Notes: generated from the letters alone by a model not told the origin. DNA of 64,000 nt from Rhodospirillales bacterium 70-18 (GCA_001899585.1 MKWE01000003.1:1-64000); one strand, 5' to 3'; positions 16,411 through 26,413 are shown, numbered from the stretch's first letter. Numbers and translations are program-made.

Positions 16411-17406
16411 TCACCGCCTTCCCTCGGTCAACGGCCGGGGGCGAGCGAAGTGGCAGGCGGCACTCTGGCCCGGGGCTACCTCGACGAGCGCCGGGCGCTC
16501 AGTCGAGCAGACTTCCTGCGCGATAGGGCAGCGCATATGGAAGGCACAGCCCGAGGGCGTGCGCGTCGGGCTCGGCACATCGCCGGTCAGCACGATCCGG
16601 GCCGGCCGCCTCTCGGGATCGGGATGCGGAGCGGCGGAGAGTAGCGCCTCGGTATAGGGGTGCTGCGGCGCGCCGTAGATCAGTGGCTTCGGTCCGATCT
16701 CCACGATCCGGCCAAGATACATCACCGCCACCCGATCGGCGATATGGCGAACAACGGCGAGGTCGTGGGCGATGAAGAGGAAGGAGAAGCCTCTCTGCTC
16801 CTGCAGGTCCTGCATCAGGTTGATGATCTGCGCCTGCACCGAGACGTCGAGCGCCGATACGGGCTCATCGGCCACGATGAATGCCGGATCGACCGAGATC
16901 GCCCGGGCGATGCCGATGCGCTGGCGCTGGCCGCCGGAGAACTGGCGCGGCCTGCGGTCCATGTAGGCGGCCGAGAGGCCGACCTTCTCCAGGAGTTCAG
17001 CCACGCGTTCCCGCCGCTCCGCCCGGCTCCGAACCAGGCCGAACACTTCCATCGGCTCGGCAATGATCTCGGCCACCGTGCGGCGGGGGGAGAGGGAACC
17101 GAACGGGTCCTGGAACACCATCTGCATCCGTTGACGCAGCAGGCGGAGCTCCTTCTTCGGCAAGGCGGTCAGCTCGCGACCCTCGAACATCACCCGCCCC
17201 TCGCTCGCCGGCAGGAGCTGCAACAGCAGCCGGCCGAGGGTCGACTTGCCGCAGCCGGATTCACCGACCATGGCCAGGGTTTCGCCCGCCAAGATCTGAA
17301 AGCTCACCCCATCGACGGCACGGACCGAGGCACGCTTCGGGCCGATCCGGAACTCTCTGTCGCCGAAGGTCTTGGTCAGGCCGATAGCCTCGACCAGGGC
17401 GCTCAT
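16411..17406 (-). CDS. Oligopeptide-type ABC transporter ATP-binding protein (OppF/DppF-like)
   Basis: 331 aa. A cytoplasmic ATPase of the peptide/nickel/opine importer family. Walker A is GESGCGKST, the Q-loop lies in [13 protein letters not shown], the signature is [14 protein letters not shown], Walker B is [12 protein letters not shown] and the switch His is in [10 protein letters not shown]. The C-terminal oligo-HPY region with the [14 protein letters not shown] cysteines, which often carries a 4Fe-4S site in this family, is present. It is the last gene of the dehydratase-transporter operon and overlaps the companion ATPase by 4 nt (ATGA). It powers the permease pair encoded upstream. 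Confidence 0.93.
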   Translation of the reverse strand: MSALVEAIGLTKTFGDREFRIGPKRASVRAVDGVSFQILAGETLAMVGESGCGKSTLGRLLLQLLPASEGRVMFEGRELTALPKKELRLLRQRMQMVFQDPFGSLSPRRTVAEIIAEPMEVFGLVRSRAERRERVAELLEKVGLSAAYMDRRPRQFSGGQRQRIGIARAISVDPAFIVADEPVSALDVSVQAQIINLMQDLQEQRGFSFLFIAHDLAVVRHIADRVAVMYLGRIVEIGPKPLIYGAPQHPYTEALLSAAPHPDPERRPARIVLTGDVPSPTRTPSGCAFHMRCPIAQEVCSTERPALVEVAPGQSAACHFARPRPLTEGRR

Positions 17407-18383
17407 GCCGCGTCCTCTGCGGCGATGGCCCAGCAGGCGGCAAGATGGCCCGCGCCGTGGTGGATGAGCGGCGGCGTCTCTGTCGCGCAGCGATCGAGCG
17501 CGACCGGGCAGCGCGGGCGAAAGGAGCAGCCCTGTCGGCTCGATCCCGGCGTCGGCACCGAGCCAGGGATCTGGTATAACCGCCTGCGATCGTCGAACAG
17601 CGTCGGCACTGATTTCAGCAAGCCCTGCGTATACGGATGTTTCGGCCCAGCGAAGAGCGAGCGGATGCCGGCATCCTCCACGATCCGGCCGGCATACATC
17701 ACCACCACCCGCTCGCAGATCTCCGCGATCACGCCCAGGTCGTGGGAGATCAGCAGGATGGCCGACTTGTAGCGGCGGCGGATGTCGAGCATCAGCTCCA
17801 GCACCTGGGCCTGGATTGTCACGTCGAGCGCGGTCGTCGGCTCGTCGGCGATCAGCAGCTTCGGGTTGCAGGCCACCGCGATGGCGATCATCACCCGCTG
17901 GCGCATGCCACCGGAGAACTCGTGCGGATAGGCGCTCAGCCGGCTTTGCGGATCGGGAACGCCAACCAGGCCCAGAAGCTCGATCACCCGGGCACGGCGG
18001 CGCTCGCGGTCGGTCTCGCCATGCAGCATCAGCACCTCGGCCACCTGCTCGCCGATGGTCATCACCGGGTTGAGCGACGACATCGGCTCCTGGAAGACCA
18101 TCGAGATCTCCTTGCCGCGGATCGCGTTCATCCGCGACCTGGGCAGGGGCAGCAGATCGGTGCCTTCGAAAAGGATATGTCCGCTGACCCGACCAGGAGG
18201 TTCGGGAACCAACCGCAGGACCGAGAGCGCGGTGATCGACTTGCCCGAGCCGCTTTCTCCCACCAGCCCTACCGCCTCGCCGGGTCGGACCGCGAAGGAC
18301 ACGTCGTCGACCACGCGGACGGGGTTCCGAACCGGGCCGAATTCGACCGAAAGGCCGCGGATGTCGAGCAGCTTGCCGCTCAC
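17403..18383 (-). CDS. Oligopeptide-type ABC transporter ATP-binding protein (OppD/DppD-like)
   Basis: 326 aa from a GTG at 18383 that overlaps the preceding permease stop (GTGA); a longer frame upstream is a shadow. Walker A is GESGSGKS, signature [12 protein letters not shown], Walker [13 protein letters not shown] and switch His in LISHDLGV. The C-terminal HPY domain follows with KHPYTQGLL and a cysteine-containing GCSFRPRCP segment. It pairs with the OppF-like ATPase downstream as the heterodimeric motor of the importer. Confidence 0.93.
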   Translation of the reverse strand: MSGKLLDIRGLSVEFGPVRNPVRVVDDVSFAVRPGEAVGLVGESGSGKSITALSVLRLVPEPPGRVSGHILFEGTDLLPLPRSRMNAIRGKEISMVFQEPMSSLNPVMTIGEQVAEVLMLHGETDRERRRARVIELLGLVGVPDPQSRLSAYPHEFSGGMRQRVMIAIAVACNPKLLIADEPTTALDVTIQAQVLELMLDIRRRYKSAILLISHDLGVIAEICERVVVMYAGRIVEDAGIRSLFAGPKHPYTQGLLKSVPTLFDDRRRLYQIPGSVPTPGSSRQGCSFRPRCPVALDRCATETPPLIHHGAGHLAACWAIAAEDAA

Positions 18384-19294
18384 TGGTTCACCTCCGGGTC
18401 GAGGGCATCGCGCACCGAATCGCCCAGGATGCTGATGGCAAGAACGACGACGGTGATGGCGAAGCCGCCTGCCAGGATCGGCCAGGAGGTTGCGAACATG
18501 TTCTCGAGCCCGTCGCGGATGATGTTCCCCCATGAAGGATGCGGCGGCTGGGTACCGAGACCAAGGAAGGCGAGCGTCGCCTCGACCCGGATTGCGCTGG
18601 CCGACCAGAGCGTCATCAGCACGACGATGGGGGCGAGGATGTTCGGCACGACATGGCGGAAGATGATCACCGGCGTGCGCACTCCGGCGGCAACGGCGGC
18701 CTCGACATAGGGCTCTTGTTTCACCGCAAGGGTGGAGGCGCGGGCGACGCGGGCGAAGCCAGGCGTGAAGGCGACGGTGAGCACGATGATCACGTTCCAG
18801 AAGCTTCCGCCGAGTGCTGCGGCGATCAGAATCGCCAACAGCAACTCGGGGAAGGCCATCAGCATGTCGATGATCCGCCTCACGATCCGATCGGTGACGC
18901 CCCCGAAGAAGCCGGCGCTGACGCCAAGGATGCCGCCGATGATCGCCGCGAACAGGGGCGAGAGGGCGCCGAAGACCAGCGAGTTCTGCGAACCATAAAT
19001 CAGCCGGCTCAGCACGTCGCGACCGAACTGGTCGGTGCCGATCCAGTGCTGCCACGAGGGTAACTGGTTCACCGCGATAAAAGACTGCTCGAGCGGATCG
19101 TAGGGGGCGATCCAGGTGGCGCCGGCCGCGATCACGAAGAAAATCACGACGACAATCGCGGCGATCGAGGTCGACGCCCGGGCGAAGATCACCCGGACGA
19201 CGAGGTCGCGGAACCGCGGCTCGGGCGCTATCGGCTCGCGCGCGACCATGGCGCCGAGCCTGTCGATGTCCGCCGGCGCATTGACGTCGCTCAT
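18380..19294 (-). CDS. ABC transporter permease (OppC/DppC-like)
   Basis: 304 aa. An N-terminal cytoplasmic segment and TM helix (about 30-58) are followed by the OppC-type periplasmic loop [21 protein letters not shown] and a five-helix permease core. The EAA-type loop contacting the ATPase is near [23 protein letters not shown]. It overlaps the DppB-like permease upstream by 4 nt and the ATPase downstream by 4 nt. It forms the membrane channel together with the gene at 19291. Confidence 0.92.
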   Translation of the reverse strand: MSDVNAPADIDRLGAMVAREPIAPEPRFRDLVVRVIFARASTSIAAIVVVIFFVIAAGATWIAPYDPLEQSFIAVNQLPSWQHWIGTDQFGRDVLSRLIYGSQNSLVFGALSPLFAAIIGGILGVSAGFFGGVTDRIVRRIIDMLMAFPELLLAILIAAALGGSFWNVIIVLTVAFTPGFARVARASTLAVKQEPYVEAAVAAGVRTPVIIFRHVVPNILAPIVVLMTLWSASAIRVEATLAFLGLGTQPPHPSWGNIIRDGLENMFATSWPILAGGFAITVVVLAISILGDSVRDALDPEVNQ

Positions 19295-20229
19295 GCCTGC
19301 ACCCGGACGCGGGGATCGACGAAGACATAGACGATGTCCATGGCCAGGTTCACCAGCACGACGAAGAGCGCGAAGATGATCACGCCGCCCTGGATCACCG
19401 GATAGTCGCGCTGATGGATCGCCTCGATCAGCAGTTGGCCCACACCCGGGCGGTTGAACACGAGTTCAACCGCGACGGAGCCCGAGAGCGTGGCGAGGAT
19501 CGACAGGCCGATCCCGGTCGACAGCGGCAGCAACGCGTTGCGCAGGCCGTGGCGGTAGATCACCCGGCGCTCGCCTGCCCCCTTGGCCCGCGCGGTGCGA
19601 ACATAGTCGCGCCCCAGCACGTCGAGCAGCGAGGCACGGGTGAGCCGGCCGATGAAGGCGGATTTCAGCAAGGCGAGTGTGATCGCTGGAAGGATGACGT
19701 GATAGAGCCCGCCCCAGAAGCCGGTGCCGGCGCCGTTGATCGGGAACCAGCCCAGCCACAGAGAGAAAACCACGAGCAGGATGGCACCGAGATAGAAATC
19801 GGGAATCGCGTAGCCGATCAGGGAATAGATCCGCATCGCATCGTCCGGCAGCCGGTTGCGATGCGTCGCCGCGAGCACGCCGAGCGGGATGCCCAGTACT
19901 AGCCCGATCAGCACCGCGGTCACGGTCAGTTCGATCGTGTAGGGCAGGTTGTGCAGCAGCAGCGTGGAGACCCTGGTGTCCGACATGAAGGACTGGCCGA
20001 AATCCAGCACGGCCAGCCCGGCGAGAAAATGCACGTATTGCAGCGGCAGCGGCGCGTCGAGACCCATCTTGGCGCGGTACTGCGCCAGCTGCGCGGGCTG
20101 GGCATTGTCACCCAGCGCCGCAACCGCAGGGTCGCCCGGCAGAATGCGCATGGCGAAGAACACCAGAGTCAGCACCAAAAACACCGTCGGGATCGCCCCG
20201 AGCAGCCGCGCCAGGATGTATCGTGCCAT
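19291..20229 (-). CDS. ABC transporter permease (OppB/DppB-like)
   Basis: 312 aa. The N-terminus MARYILARLLGAIPTVFLV and the RILPGDPAVAALG motif are typical of DppB/OppB. Six hydrophobic segments and the loop DYVRTARAKGAGERRVIYRHGLRN (ATPase contact) follow. It lies 15 nt after the solute-binding protein gene and overlaps the partner permease by 4 nt. Confidence 0.93.
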   Translation of the reverse strand: MARYILARLLGAIPTVFLVLTLVFFAMRILPGDPAVAALGDNAQPAQLAQYRAKMGLDAPLPLQYVHFLAGLAVLDFGQSFMSDTRVSTLLLHNLPYTIELTVTAVLIGLVLGIPLGVLAATHRNRLPDDAMRIYSLIGYAIPDFYLGAILLVVFSLWLGWFPINGAGTGFWGGLYHVILPAITLALLKSAFIGRLTRASLLDVLGRDYVRTARAKGAGERRVIYRHGLRNALLPLSTGIGLSILATLSGSVAVELVFNRPGVGQLLIEAIHQRDYPVIQGGVIIFALFVVLVNLAMDIVYVFVDPRVRVQA

Positions 20230-20244
20230 GTTCGTCGGCGCCGA

Positions 20245-21834
20245 TCAGCCGGTGATGGTCGCCTTGGCGAAGCTCCAGTAGGCGTAACCCCCCTTCACCT
20301 CGTAGCCGAGGTCGACGTTTGGGCCACGCGCGACGGTGTAGGACAGCGTCGGCAGGCCCAACATCGGCAGGTCCCTCTGAATCTTCAGCTCCACCTGGCG
20401 GCCGACCTTAACGTAGTCGTCAAAGCTCGTGGTTTGCAGCATCTGCTTCAGCAGATCATCGACCCCGGGCAGCAACACGCCGTAATGCGAATAGTTCTGC
20501 CCGCCCTTGCCATCCTCCGTCATGTTTGCGCCGGAGGCGGCGTAGAGGTCGTAGACGTAGAGCGGCACCGGCGGCAGCGAGCTGGAGTTGATCGTCAGCG
20601 TGTTGAGGTTGCGGCGGTTGGCATCGTGATAGGCGGTGTGGTCCATGATGCTGAGATTGACCTCGATGCCGACCTTCCGCAGCAATTCCTGAATGATGAG
20701 GTATTGCGAGCGATAGTCCGGCCGCTGCGAGACATTCACGTTGATCTTGAAGCCGTTCGGAAAGCCTCCCGCCTTCAGCAGCGCCTTCGCCTTGGCCTGA
20801 TCGTAGTCGAGCCGCAGCTCAGCCGGCAGGTCGTCATGGGCGAAGCCGGTCGGATAGTTCGGCGGGTTCAGCGTATAGGTCTCGCGCGACATCGGTGTGA
20901 GAGCCTGCACGATCGCCTTGGCGTCGATCGCATGAGCGATCGCCTGGCGTATTTCGAGCCGGTCGAGCGGCGGCTTCGAAAGATTGAAGAACAGCGTGTT
21001 GAACGAGCCCGGTGCGGTCATGTCGAAATGCAGGCCAGACTTGCGGCCCTGCACTTGCTGGATCCAGCCCGGGGCGCGAACCGCTTCCATCATGTCGATG
21101 TCGCCGGAAAGCAGGGCCAGCGTGCGCGCCGTCGAATCGGCGATGTAGAGGCATTGCAGCTTGGCCATCCTGCCCGCCTCGCCCCAGTATTGCGGGTGCC
21201 GACTGAGGAATACGCCCTTCTGGATCTCGAAGCTATCGACCTGGTAGGGGCCGGTGCCGATCGGGTCTGTGCCGAACTTGTCGCCCTTTTCTTCCTCTGC
21301 CTTCTTCGAGACGACCATCACGTTCTTGGTGAAGATCACCGAGCCGAGGAACATCGGATCCGGATTTTGCAGCGTGACCGCGACCTCGTACTTGCCGCTG
21401 GCCTTCACGCTGGTGATATTGGCGTAGTTTGAAACAGCGGTGCCGCCGGCTTTGGCACGCATGAAGGAGTGGACCACGTCGTCGGCGGTCATCTCGCCAT
21501 GGCCTTTGTGGAACTGCACGCCCTGGCGCAGCGCGAAGGTCCATGTCTTGCCATCGGCAGAGGTCTTCCAGCTGGTGGCCAGCGCGGGTTTGAAGTCGCC
21601 CGGCTGCTTGCCGAAATCGCCATCCTCGGGGCTCGCGAGATACTCGAAGATCTGCGCGCAATGCCAGTTGTCGGCGCCCTGCGTGGTCCGGTTCGGGTCG
21701 GCCGTGCGCGGCCCGCTGGCGGCAGACGCGAATTTCAGCGTGTCGGCATTGGCGGCGCGCACCGTCGGCGCACCAAGCCCCGTGGCGGCCGTGGCTATGG
21801 CAGCCGTGCCCAGCAATTTCCGTCTCGTGATCAT
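20245..21834 (-). CDS. Extracellular solute-binding protein, family 5 (Opp/Dpp type)
   Basis: 529 aa. The N-terminus MITRRKLLGTAAIATAATGL has a twin-arginine-like start and a long Ala-rich hydrophobic core, so export by Tat or Sec is expected. The body follows the SBP_bac_5 pattern: YLASPEDGDFG..LATSWKTSADGKTWTFALRQGVQFHKGHGEMTADDVVHSF, later DPIGTGPYQV and IRQAIAHAIDAKAI. The start has AGGGGAG 8 nt upstream. Family-5 proteins bind peptides, sugars or opines. The operon's acid-sugar dehydratase makes a sugar-acid or oligosaccharide-derived ligand more likely than a peptide (inference). Confidence 0.92.
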   Translation of the reverse strand: MITRRKLLGTAAIATAATGLGAPTVRAANADTLKFASAASGPRTADPNRTTQGADNWHCAQIFEYLASPEDGDFGKQPGDFKPALATSWKTSADGKTWTFALRQGVQFHKGHGEMTADDVVHSFMRAKAGGTAVSNYANITSVKASGKYEVAVTLQNPDPMFLGSVIFTKNVMVVSKKAEEEKGDKFGTDPIGTGPYQVDSFEIQKGVFLSRHPQYWGEAGRMAKLQCLYIADSTARTLALLSGDIDMMEAVRAPGWIQQVQGRKSGLHFDMTAPGSFNTLFFNLSKPPLDRLEIRQAIAHAIDAKAIVQALTPMSRETYTLNPPNYPTGFAHDDLPAELRLDYDQAKAKALLKAGGFPNGFKINVNVSQRPDYRSQYLIIQELLRKVGIEVNLSIMDHTAYHDANRRNLNTLTINSSSLPPVPLYVYDLYAASGANMTEDGKGGQNYSHYGVLLPGVDDLLKQMLQTTSFDDYVKVGRQVELKIQRDLPMLGLPTLSYTVARGPNVDLGYEVKGGYAYWSFAKATITG

Positions 21835-21945
21835 CTTGTTTTTCTCCCCTTAATTCGATCCCACTCGCGCCGCGCGTGCCGCTGTCGGACGTCCTGCCGC
21901 ACGGCCTCCGTTGCGGCGCGGGACCCGCCTGCCGCCCGCGCCCGG

Positions 21946-23109
21946 TCAGCTCCTTCGGCGCTCAATCTCCTCCTCGCGCAGCACGAGGCCCAGGCCCGGG
22001 CCAGACGGCAGGGTAAAGCACCCATCCTTCGGCAAGGGTGGGTTCTCGATGCCGACATGCATACGTGTATCGGGATCGGCGAATTCCGCCGGCTTGGTGT
22101 TGTGCATCACCGTCGCCATCACATGCAGGTTCGCGACATGGCCTATGCCCGGCTGGGTCTGGTGCGGCACGAATTCCACGCCATGGGCGAAGCAGATCGC
22201 GGCGCATTGCATGAGCCCGGTAATTCCGCCCATCTTCACCACGTCAGGCTGCACCATCCGCACGCCCGCGTTGATGAGATCGACCAGCGCCTGGGTGGTG
22301 TAGGTCTGCTCGCCCGCCGATACGGTGATGTCGAGCCGCTGGGCGACCTCACCCATGGCGCGGACGTCATAGTGCTGGACCGGTTCCTCGAACCAGATAT
22401 AGCCGAGGTCTTCAAGCGCCCGGCCCACCCGCATCGCGCCGCCGACCGAGTACTGGTTGTTGGCATCGAACGCGAGGGGGAAGCCATCGCCCACCAGCTT
22501 GCGCACCGCCTTCGCCTTGGCGATGTCGCCGGGGATGTCCTCGTCCTGGCGGGTGCGGCCACCGTCCCAGCGGATCTTGATCGCCGCGGGCGTTTCGCTC
22601 TTCCAGCGCTTCTCGACGACGCGGATGGTCTCGTCGACCGTCCGCTCGGCATTGCCCCCGATAGAGGAATAGAATGGCAGCGTCGTCTTCCAGGCGCCGC
22701 CGAGCAGCTTGTAGATTGGCAGCCCCAGCATCTTGCCCTTCAGGTCCCACAGCGCAATGTCGAGCGCGGCCAGCGCGCCGGTCACCGCGCCTTCCGGACC
22801 GAGCTTGATATAGCGGTGCAGCAGCCGATCCTGGATCACTGCCTGATCGAGCGGATCGAGTCCCACGAGCGAGGCCGCGAAATCGCGCACCACGAGCAGG
22901 CTGTGATGCCCGCCCATCATCGGCGACGCCTCGCCGTAGCCGGTCAGCCCGCTTTCAGTGCGAACACGCACTAAAGCGGTCCGCCGCCCTTGCGGATCAT
23001 CCGGTCGCCAGGCGACCTGGAACGCCTCAACGGAGGCGATCCGCTCACCGCTGCTTGAAGCGGCCGATTGCCGCTGGCCTACGCTTCCCGGGCTGTGCTC
23101 TTGGGCCAC
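21946..23109 (-). CDS. Mandelate racemase/enolase-superfamily acid-sugar dehydratase
   Basis: 387 aa from GTG 23109, preceded by GGGAGGT; the open frame extends further upstream but without a better start. The N-terminal capping domain is followed by the TIM barrel with IKIRWDGG (general-base Lys on strand 2), metal ligands in AFDANNQY, WFEEPV and SAGEQTYTT, and the Asp-His dyad in QPDVVKMGG and FVPHQTQPGIG. The dyad places it in the mandelate-racemase subgroup, whose characterised members mostly dehydrate aldonates or glycarates. It is the first gene of the operon with the Opp-type importer and is divergent from a LacI-type regulator, suggesting inducible uptake and breakdown of a sugar acid. 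Confidence 0.88.
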   Translation of the reverse strand: MAQEHSPGSVGQRQSAASSSGERIASVEAFQVAWRPDDPQGRRTALVRVRTESGLTGYGEASPMMGGHHSLLVVRDFAASLVGLDPLDQAVIQDRLLHRYIKLGPEGAVTGALAALDIALWDLKGKMLGLPIYKLLGGAWKTTLPFYSSIGGNAERTVDETIRVVEKRWKSETPAAIKIRWDGGRTRQDEDIPGDIAKAKAVRKLVGDGFPLAFDANNQYSVGGAMRVGRALEDLGYIWFEEPVQHYDVRAMGEVAQRLDITVSAGEQTYTTQALVDLINAGVRMVQPDVVKMGGITGLMQCAAICFAHGVEFVPHQTQPGIGHVANLHVMATVMHNTKPAEFADPDTRMHVGIENPPLPKDGCFTLPSGPGLGLVLREEEIERRRS

Positions 23110-23474
23110 TCCAGACCTCCCTGATCTTGGGCACGCACGGCGTGGTATGTCCGCGCAGGTTCGTGCTCGCTGGAGGGAAGCATTGTGTGTATCCGTATTC
23201 AAGTCAACTCCGCCCCTTCGCGGGGGCGTCGGTGAGCGCCGGCCAGAAGCCCGTCTTCGCCGCGGCGACGCCGCCTGCGCCAATGTCCCTGCTACATTCG
23301 CCTGGCTGCCGGAACCGGGGTCGCTCGGGGCTATCTGAGCATGGCGGCCAGGTGTCCGTGTTCCGCCGGCCCCGGGGCGTGGCAACAGCGGACGTGCATC
23401 CGGTTTCAATCACAGTTGTCTGGCCGCGCCGGGTTGTATACAGGTCCCCGCGCAGCGATTGCAGGAAGGGCTGG
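23110..23474. other. Divergent regulatory region between dehydratase operon and LacI-type gene
   Basis: This 365-bp gap should contain promoters for both directions and the regulator's operators. It has one perfect short palindrome (TGTATACA, 23435-23442) close to the regulator start and a related half-site (TGTGTATCC, about 23186-23194) closer to the dehydratase start. No gene is apparent. Confidence 0.45.
23435..23442. promoter_or_regulatory. Candidate operator palindrome TGTATACA
   Basis: A perfect 8-bp palindrome about 33 bp upstream of the LacI-type regulator start, in the shared divergent region. A TGTAT half-site recurs about 245 bp further toward the dehydratase gene. LacI-family proteins bind palindromes in such positions, but the link is only inferred. 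Confidence 0.3.
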
Positions 23475-24497
23475 ATGAACGATCGATTGGAGACGCCGAA
23501 GCGACCGATGACGTCCCGGCAGCTCGCGGCGCTGATCGGGGTGAGCCAGGCCGCGGTGTCCCGCGCCTTCACGCCGGGCAGCAGCATCTCGCCAGAGCTG
23601 CGTGAGCGCATCCTGCGCGGTGCCCGTGAGTTCGGCTACCAGCCGAACGCCATCGCCTCGATGCTCACCACCCGTCGCACCAATATCATCGGCCTCGTCG
23701 TCTCGGACATGAGCAATCCGTTCCACCCGGCCATGGTGGAGCGGCTCACCAGGGGCCTGCAGCGGCTGGGGCTGCAAAGTCTGCTCTTCAACGTCACCCC
23801 TGGCGCCCGGGTCGAGGACCAGCTGATCGCCATTCGCACCTACAACGTCGACGCGGTCATCGTCCTGTCTGCCACGGTCCTCAGCGAGCGCGATCTCGCC
23901 TGGGCCGTCGAGGGGCGCCGCGCCGTGGTGCTGAACCGCCTGACCACCCAGGACATCACGACGATCTGCTGCGACACCGGGCTCGGCATGCGTGCCCTGG
24001 TCGACCATCTCCATGCGATCGGCCGCAGACGCATCGGCTATGTCGCCGGGCTCACCAGGTCCGCGATCGGCATGGAGCGGCACAGCGCCTTTACCACCCG
24101 CCTTGCCGAGCTCGGCATGCGGCTGACCGGCACCGCCTCCTATGAGAGCCACAGCTACGAGGCGGGTTGGAAGGGGGCGCTCGACCTCTTGGCCGGCAAG
24201 CCCGATGCCATCCTTTTCGCCACCGACATCCTGGCCCTCGGGGGCATGGATGCGCTGCGGGAGGCGGCCGGTCTGCGCATCCCCGAGGACATCGCCGTCG
24301 CCGGCTTCGACGACATCGCGCTCGCTGGCTGGCCGCATTACGCGCTGACCACCTACCGGCAGCCGATCGACCAAATGGTCGAACTCACCCTCAGCCAGTT
24401 CACCGCCGGCCCGGCGCCTGCCCCGGCCCACATCGCCATTCCGGGCGAACTCGTCATTCGCGGCTCCACGCAACGCCTCGGCGACACAACTGTCTGA
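23475..24497 (+). CDS. LacI-family transcriptional regulator
   Basis: 340 aa from ATG 23475 with AGGAAGGG just upstream; the frame extends upstream without a ribosome site. The N-terminal helix-turn-helix TSRQLAALIGVSQAAVSRAF (15-34) and hinge region (SPELRERILRGAREFGYQPNAIA) are typical. The periplasmic-binding-protein-like effector domain follows, with IGLVVSDMSNPFHPAMVERL, DAILFATDILALGGMDALRE and IAVAGFDDIALAGWPHYALTT. It is divergent from the dehydratase/Opp operon and is probably its local repressor, with a sugar-acid ligand (inference). Confidence 0.92.
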   Translation: MNDRLETPKRPMTSRQLAALIGVSQAAVSRAFTPGSSISPELRERILRGAREFGYQPNAIASMLTTRRTNIIGLVVSDMSNPFHPAMVERLTRGLQRLGLQSLLFNVTPGARVEDQLIAIRTYNVDAVIVLSATVLSERDLAWAVEGRRAVVLNRLTTQDITTICCDTGLGMRALVDHLHAIGRRRIGYVAGLTRSAIGMERHSAFTTRLAELGMRLTGTASYESHSYEAGWKGALDLLAGKPDAILFATDILALGGMDALREAAGLRIPEDIAVAGFDDIALAGWPHYALTTYRQPIDQMVELTLSQFTAGPAPAPAHIAIPGELVIRGSTQRLGDTTV

Positions 24498-24527
24498 GTG
24501 TGGCTCGGCACCGGGTCGCGGCGCGGG

Positions 24528-24820
24528 TCAGCCCGGCAGGTCGGTGCTACCCTTGCTCCATGCGAGCAGAGCGCGCTCTCCCCACTCCATCAGTGCGGTG
24601 AGCAGAATCACCATCGCGGCGACCGCCGCGATCGAGATTGGGTAGGATCTTCCCACCCCAGGCGAGCTGCCAGAGCGAGCGTGCCACGCTCACCGGTGGG
24701 GAGACGAAGGCGGCGCTGGCCAGCCCGGCCGCCACCGCGCCCTGCCACAGCGCCAGCACGACGGCGAGGCAGAGCAGGCGCAGGAAGAGCAGGCGGACCG
24801 AGCGCTGGCCACCGGACAGG
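24528..24820 (-). pseudogene. Internally deleted ABC permease (NitT/TauT type)
   Basis: On the minus strand an N-terminal permease start is readable (LLFLRLLCLAVVLALWQGA, then FVSPPVSVARSLWQLAWGGK). It is joined near 24645, in another frame, to a typical permease C-terminus (AAVAAMVILLTALMEWGERA ... STDLPG) ending at 24528. The whole six-helix core between is missing. This pattern matches a nitrate/taurine-type permease reduced to its two ends by a deletion. It follows the amidase gene immediately, so an importer once belonged to the amidase operon. Confidence 0.6.
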
Positions 24821-24837
24821 CGTGCGCCAGGGCCGGC

Positions 24838-26253
24838 CTAGCCCAGGCTGGCGAGCAGCGCCGGATAGCGGGCCGGAAAGGCGAAGAGCTGTTCCATCGC
24901 GGCGCAGGCTTCTAGCACCGCCCGCTCGCCATAGGCTGGTCCCACCACCTGCAAGCCGGCTGGCAGCCCGTCGGCGGTCAGGCCGCAGGGCAGGCTGGCG
25001 GCCGGGTGGCCGGTCAGGTTGAACGGCACCGAATAGGGCACCGCGTCGGCCCAGCGGTCATAACCCTGGCTGTGATAGGCGATGTCGGCCGGCGGCGCGG
25101 CGTGCGGGGTGGCGGCGCTCAGCAGCAGGTCATGGCCCTCGAACAGGGCGGCCACCTCGCGGTGCAGCCGGGCGCGCTCTACCTCGCCGGCCAGGATTTC
25201 CTCCACGCCCACCGCCAGCCCTTCCTCCGCGAGGCGGCGGAAGCCCGGGTCCAACTCGTCGCGGCGGGCGGGCGGAATCTGGCGCAGGCGGCTGGCGAAG
25301 CCGGCCTTCCAGTACGCCTCGAAGCGCGGGCGCAGCGGCGCGAACACCGGGCCGACCTCGGTGACGGTGGCGCCGGCATCGCGCAGCGCGGCGATGGCGG
25401 CCCCGATCGCCGCCGCCATCGCCGGGTCGGGCGCAATCCCGCCCAGCGCGGGGGCATAGGCCAGCCGCAGCCCGGCCAGGCGCGGTTGCAGCCGGTCCAG
25501 CCAGCCGGCGGGCGGCGGCGGCAGGGCGTGCCAGTCGCGCGTGTCCGGCCCGGCCATCACCGCCAGCGCCGCCGCCGCGTCGGCCACCGAGCGGGCCAGC
25601 GGGCCGCCGGCGATGGTGGTGGCGAACAACCCCTCCAGCGGATAATGCGGCACCCGGCCGAACTGCGGCTTGATGCCGAACACCCCGCTGAACGCCGCCG
25701 GAATGCGGATGGAGCCGCCGCCGTCATTGCCGAACGCCACGGTGCCGATCCCCGCCGCCAGCGCCGCCGCGCCGCCGCCGGACGACCCGCCGGGCGAGCG
25801 GTCGAGGTTCCACGGGTTGCGCGTGGCGCCGCCGCGCAGGGTGCTGTCGGTAATGCCCTTCCAGCCGAATTCCGGCGTGGTGGTCTTGCCCAGGAACACC
25901 GCCCCGGCCTCGCGCAGCCGCGCCACCACCGGCGCATCGGCCGCCGCCGGGGCGTCCGGCGTGGTGGTGGAGCCGGAGCGGGTGGGCTGCCCGGCCATGT
26001 CCACATTGTCCTTGATGGTCATCGGCGCTCCATCCAGCAGCCCCAGCGGCGCCCCCGCCCGCCAGCGCGCCTCGGCCAGCCGCGCCTGCAGCAGCGCGCC
26101 GGCACGCTCGATGCGCTGGAAGGCGAGCAGCCGCGGCTCCAGCCGCTCCAGCCGGTCCAGGTGCAGCCCTGCCACCTCCACCGGCGACAGCGCGCCGCTG
26201 CGGTAACGCTCGGCCAGCCCGGACAGGCTCAGCAGCAGAATTTCGTCGGACAT
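24838..26253 (-). CDS. Amidase (amidase-signature family)
   Basis: 471 aa, soluble, hydrolysing a carboxamide. The Ser-cisSer-Lys triad is intact: Lys81 in PMTIKDN, Ser157 in the GGSSGGGAAAL signature and Ser181 in GNDGGGSIRIPA, with the 24-residue Ser-Ser spacing normal for the family. The C-terminal part contains HSQGYDRWADAVPYSVPFNLTGHPAASLPCG, common in aryl- or aliphatic amidases, and no GatB/GatC neighbours exist, so it is not a Glu-tRNA amidotransferase. Substrate unknown. The remnant of an ABC permease lies directly downstream, suggesting that the amide was once imported. Confidence 0.92.
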   Translation of the reverse strand: MSDEILLLSLSGLAERYRSGALSPVEVAGLHLDRLERLEPRLLAFQRIERAGALLQARLAEARWRAGAPLGLLDGAPMTIKDNVDMAGQPTRSGSTTTPDAPAAADAPVVARLREAGAVFLGKTTTPEFGWKGITDSTLRGGATRNPWNLDRSPGGSSGGGAAALAAGIGTVAFGNDGGGSIRIPAAFSGVFGIKPQFGRVPHYPLEGLFATTIAGGPLARSVADAAAALAVMAGPDTRDWHALPPPPAGWLDRLQPRLAGLRLAYAPALGGIAPDPAMAAAIGAAIAALRDAGATVTEVGPVFAPLRPRFEAYWKAGFASRLRQIPPARRDELDPGFRRLAEEGLAVGVEEILAGEVERARLHREVAALFEGHDLLLSAATPHAAPPADIAYHSQGYDRWADAVPYSVPFNLTGHPAASLPCGLTADGLPAGLQVVGPAYGERAVLEACAAMEQLFAFPARYPALLASLG

Positions 26254-26413
26254 CGCGGCTCTCCCAATTCCACCAGCCTATCGCGGATGCGCCGGCGATT
26301 GACAGGCCACCACGGCACCGTCCAGCCTTTCCGCTGGCGGCAAGGGGGGAGTGGCTGCCGCCGAGGCGCCCGCCCGCCGGTGCATGCGGCACCCAACCAT
26401 AAGGACCAACGAC

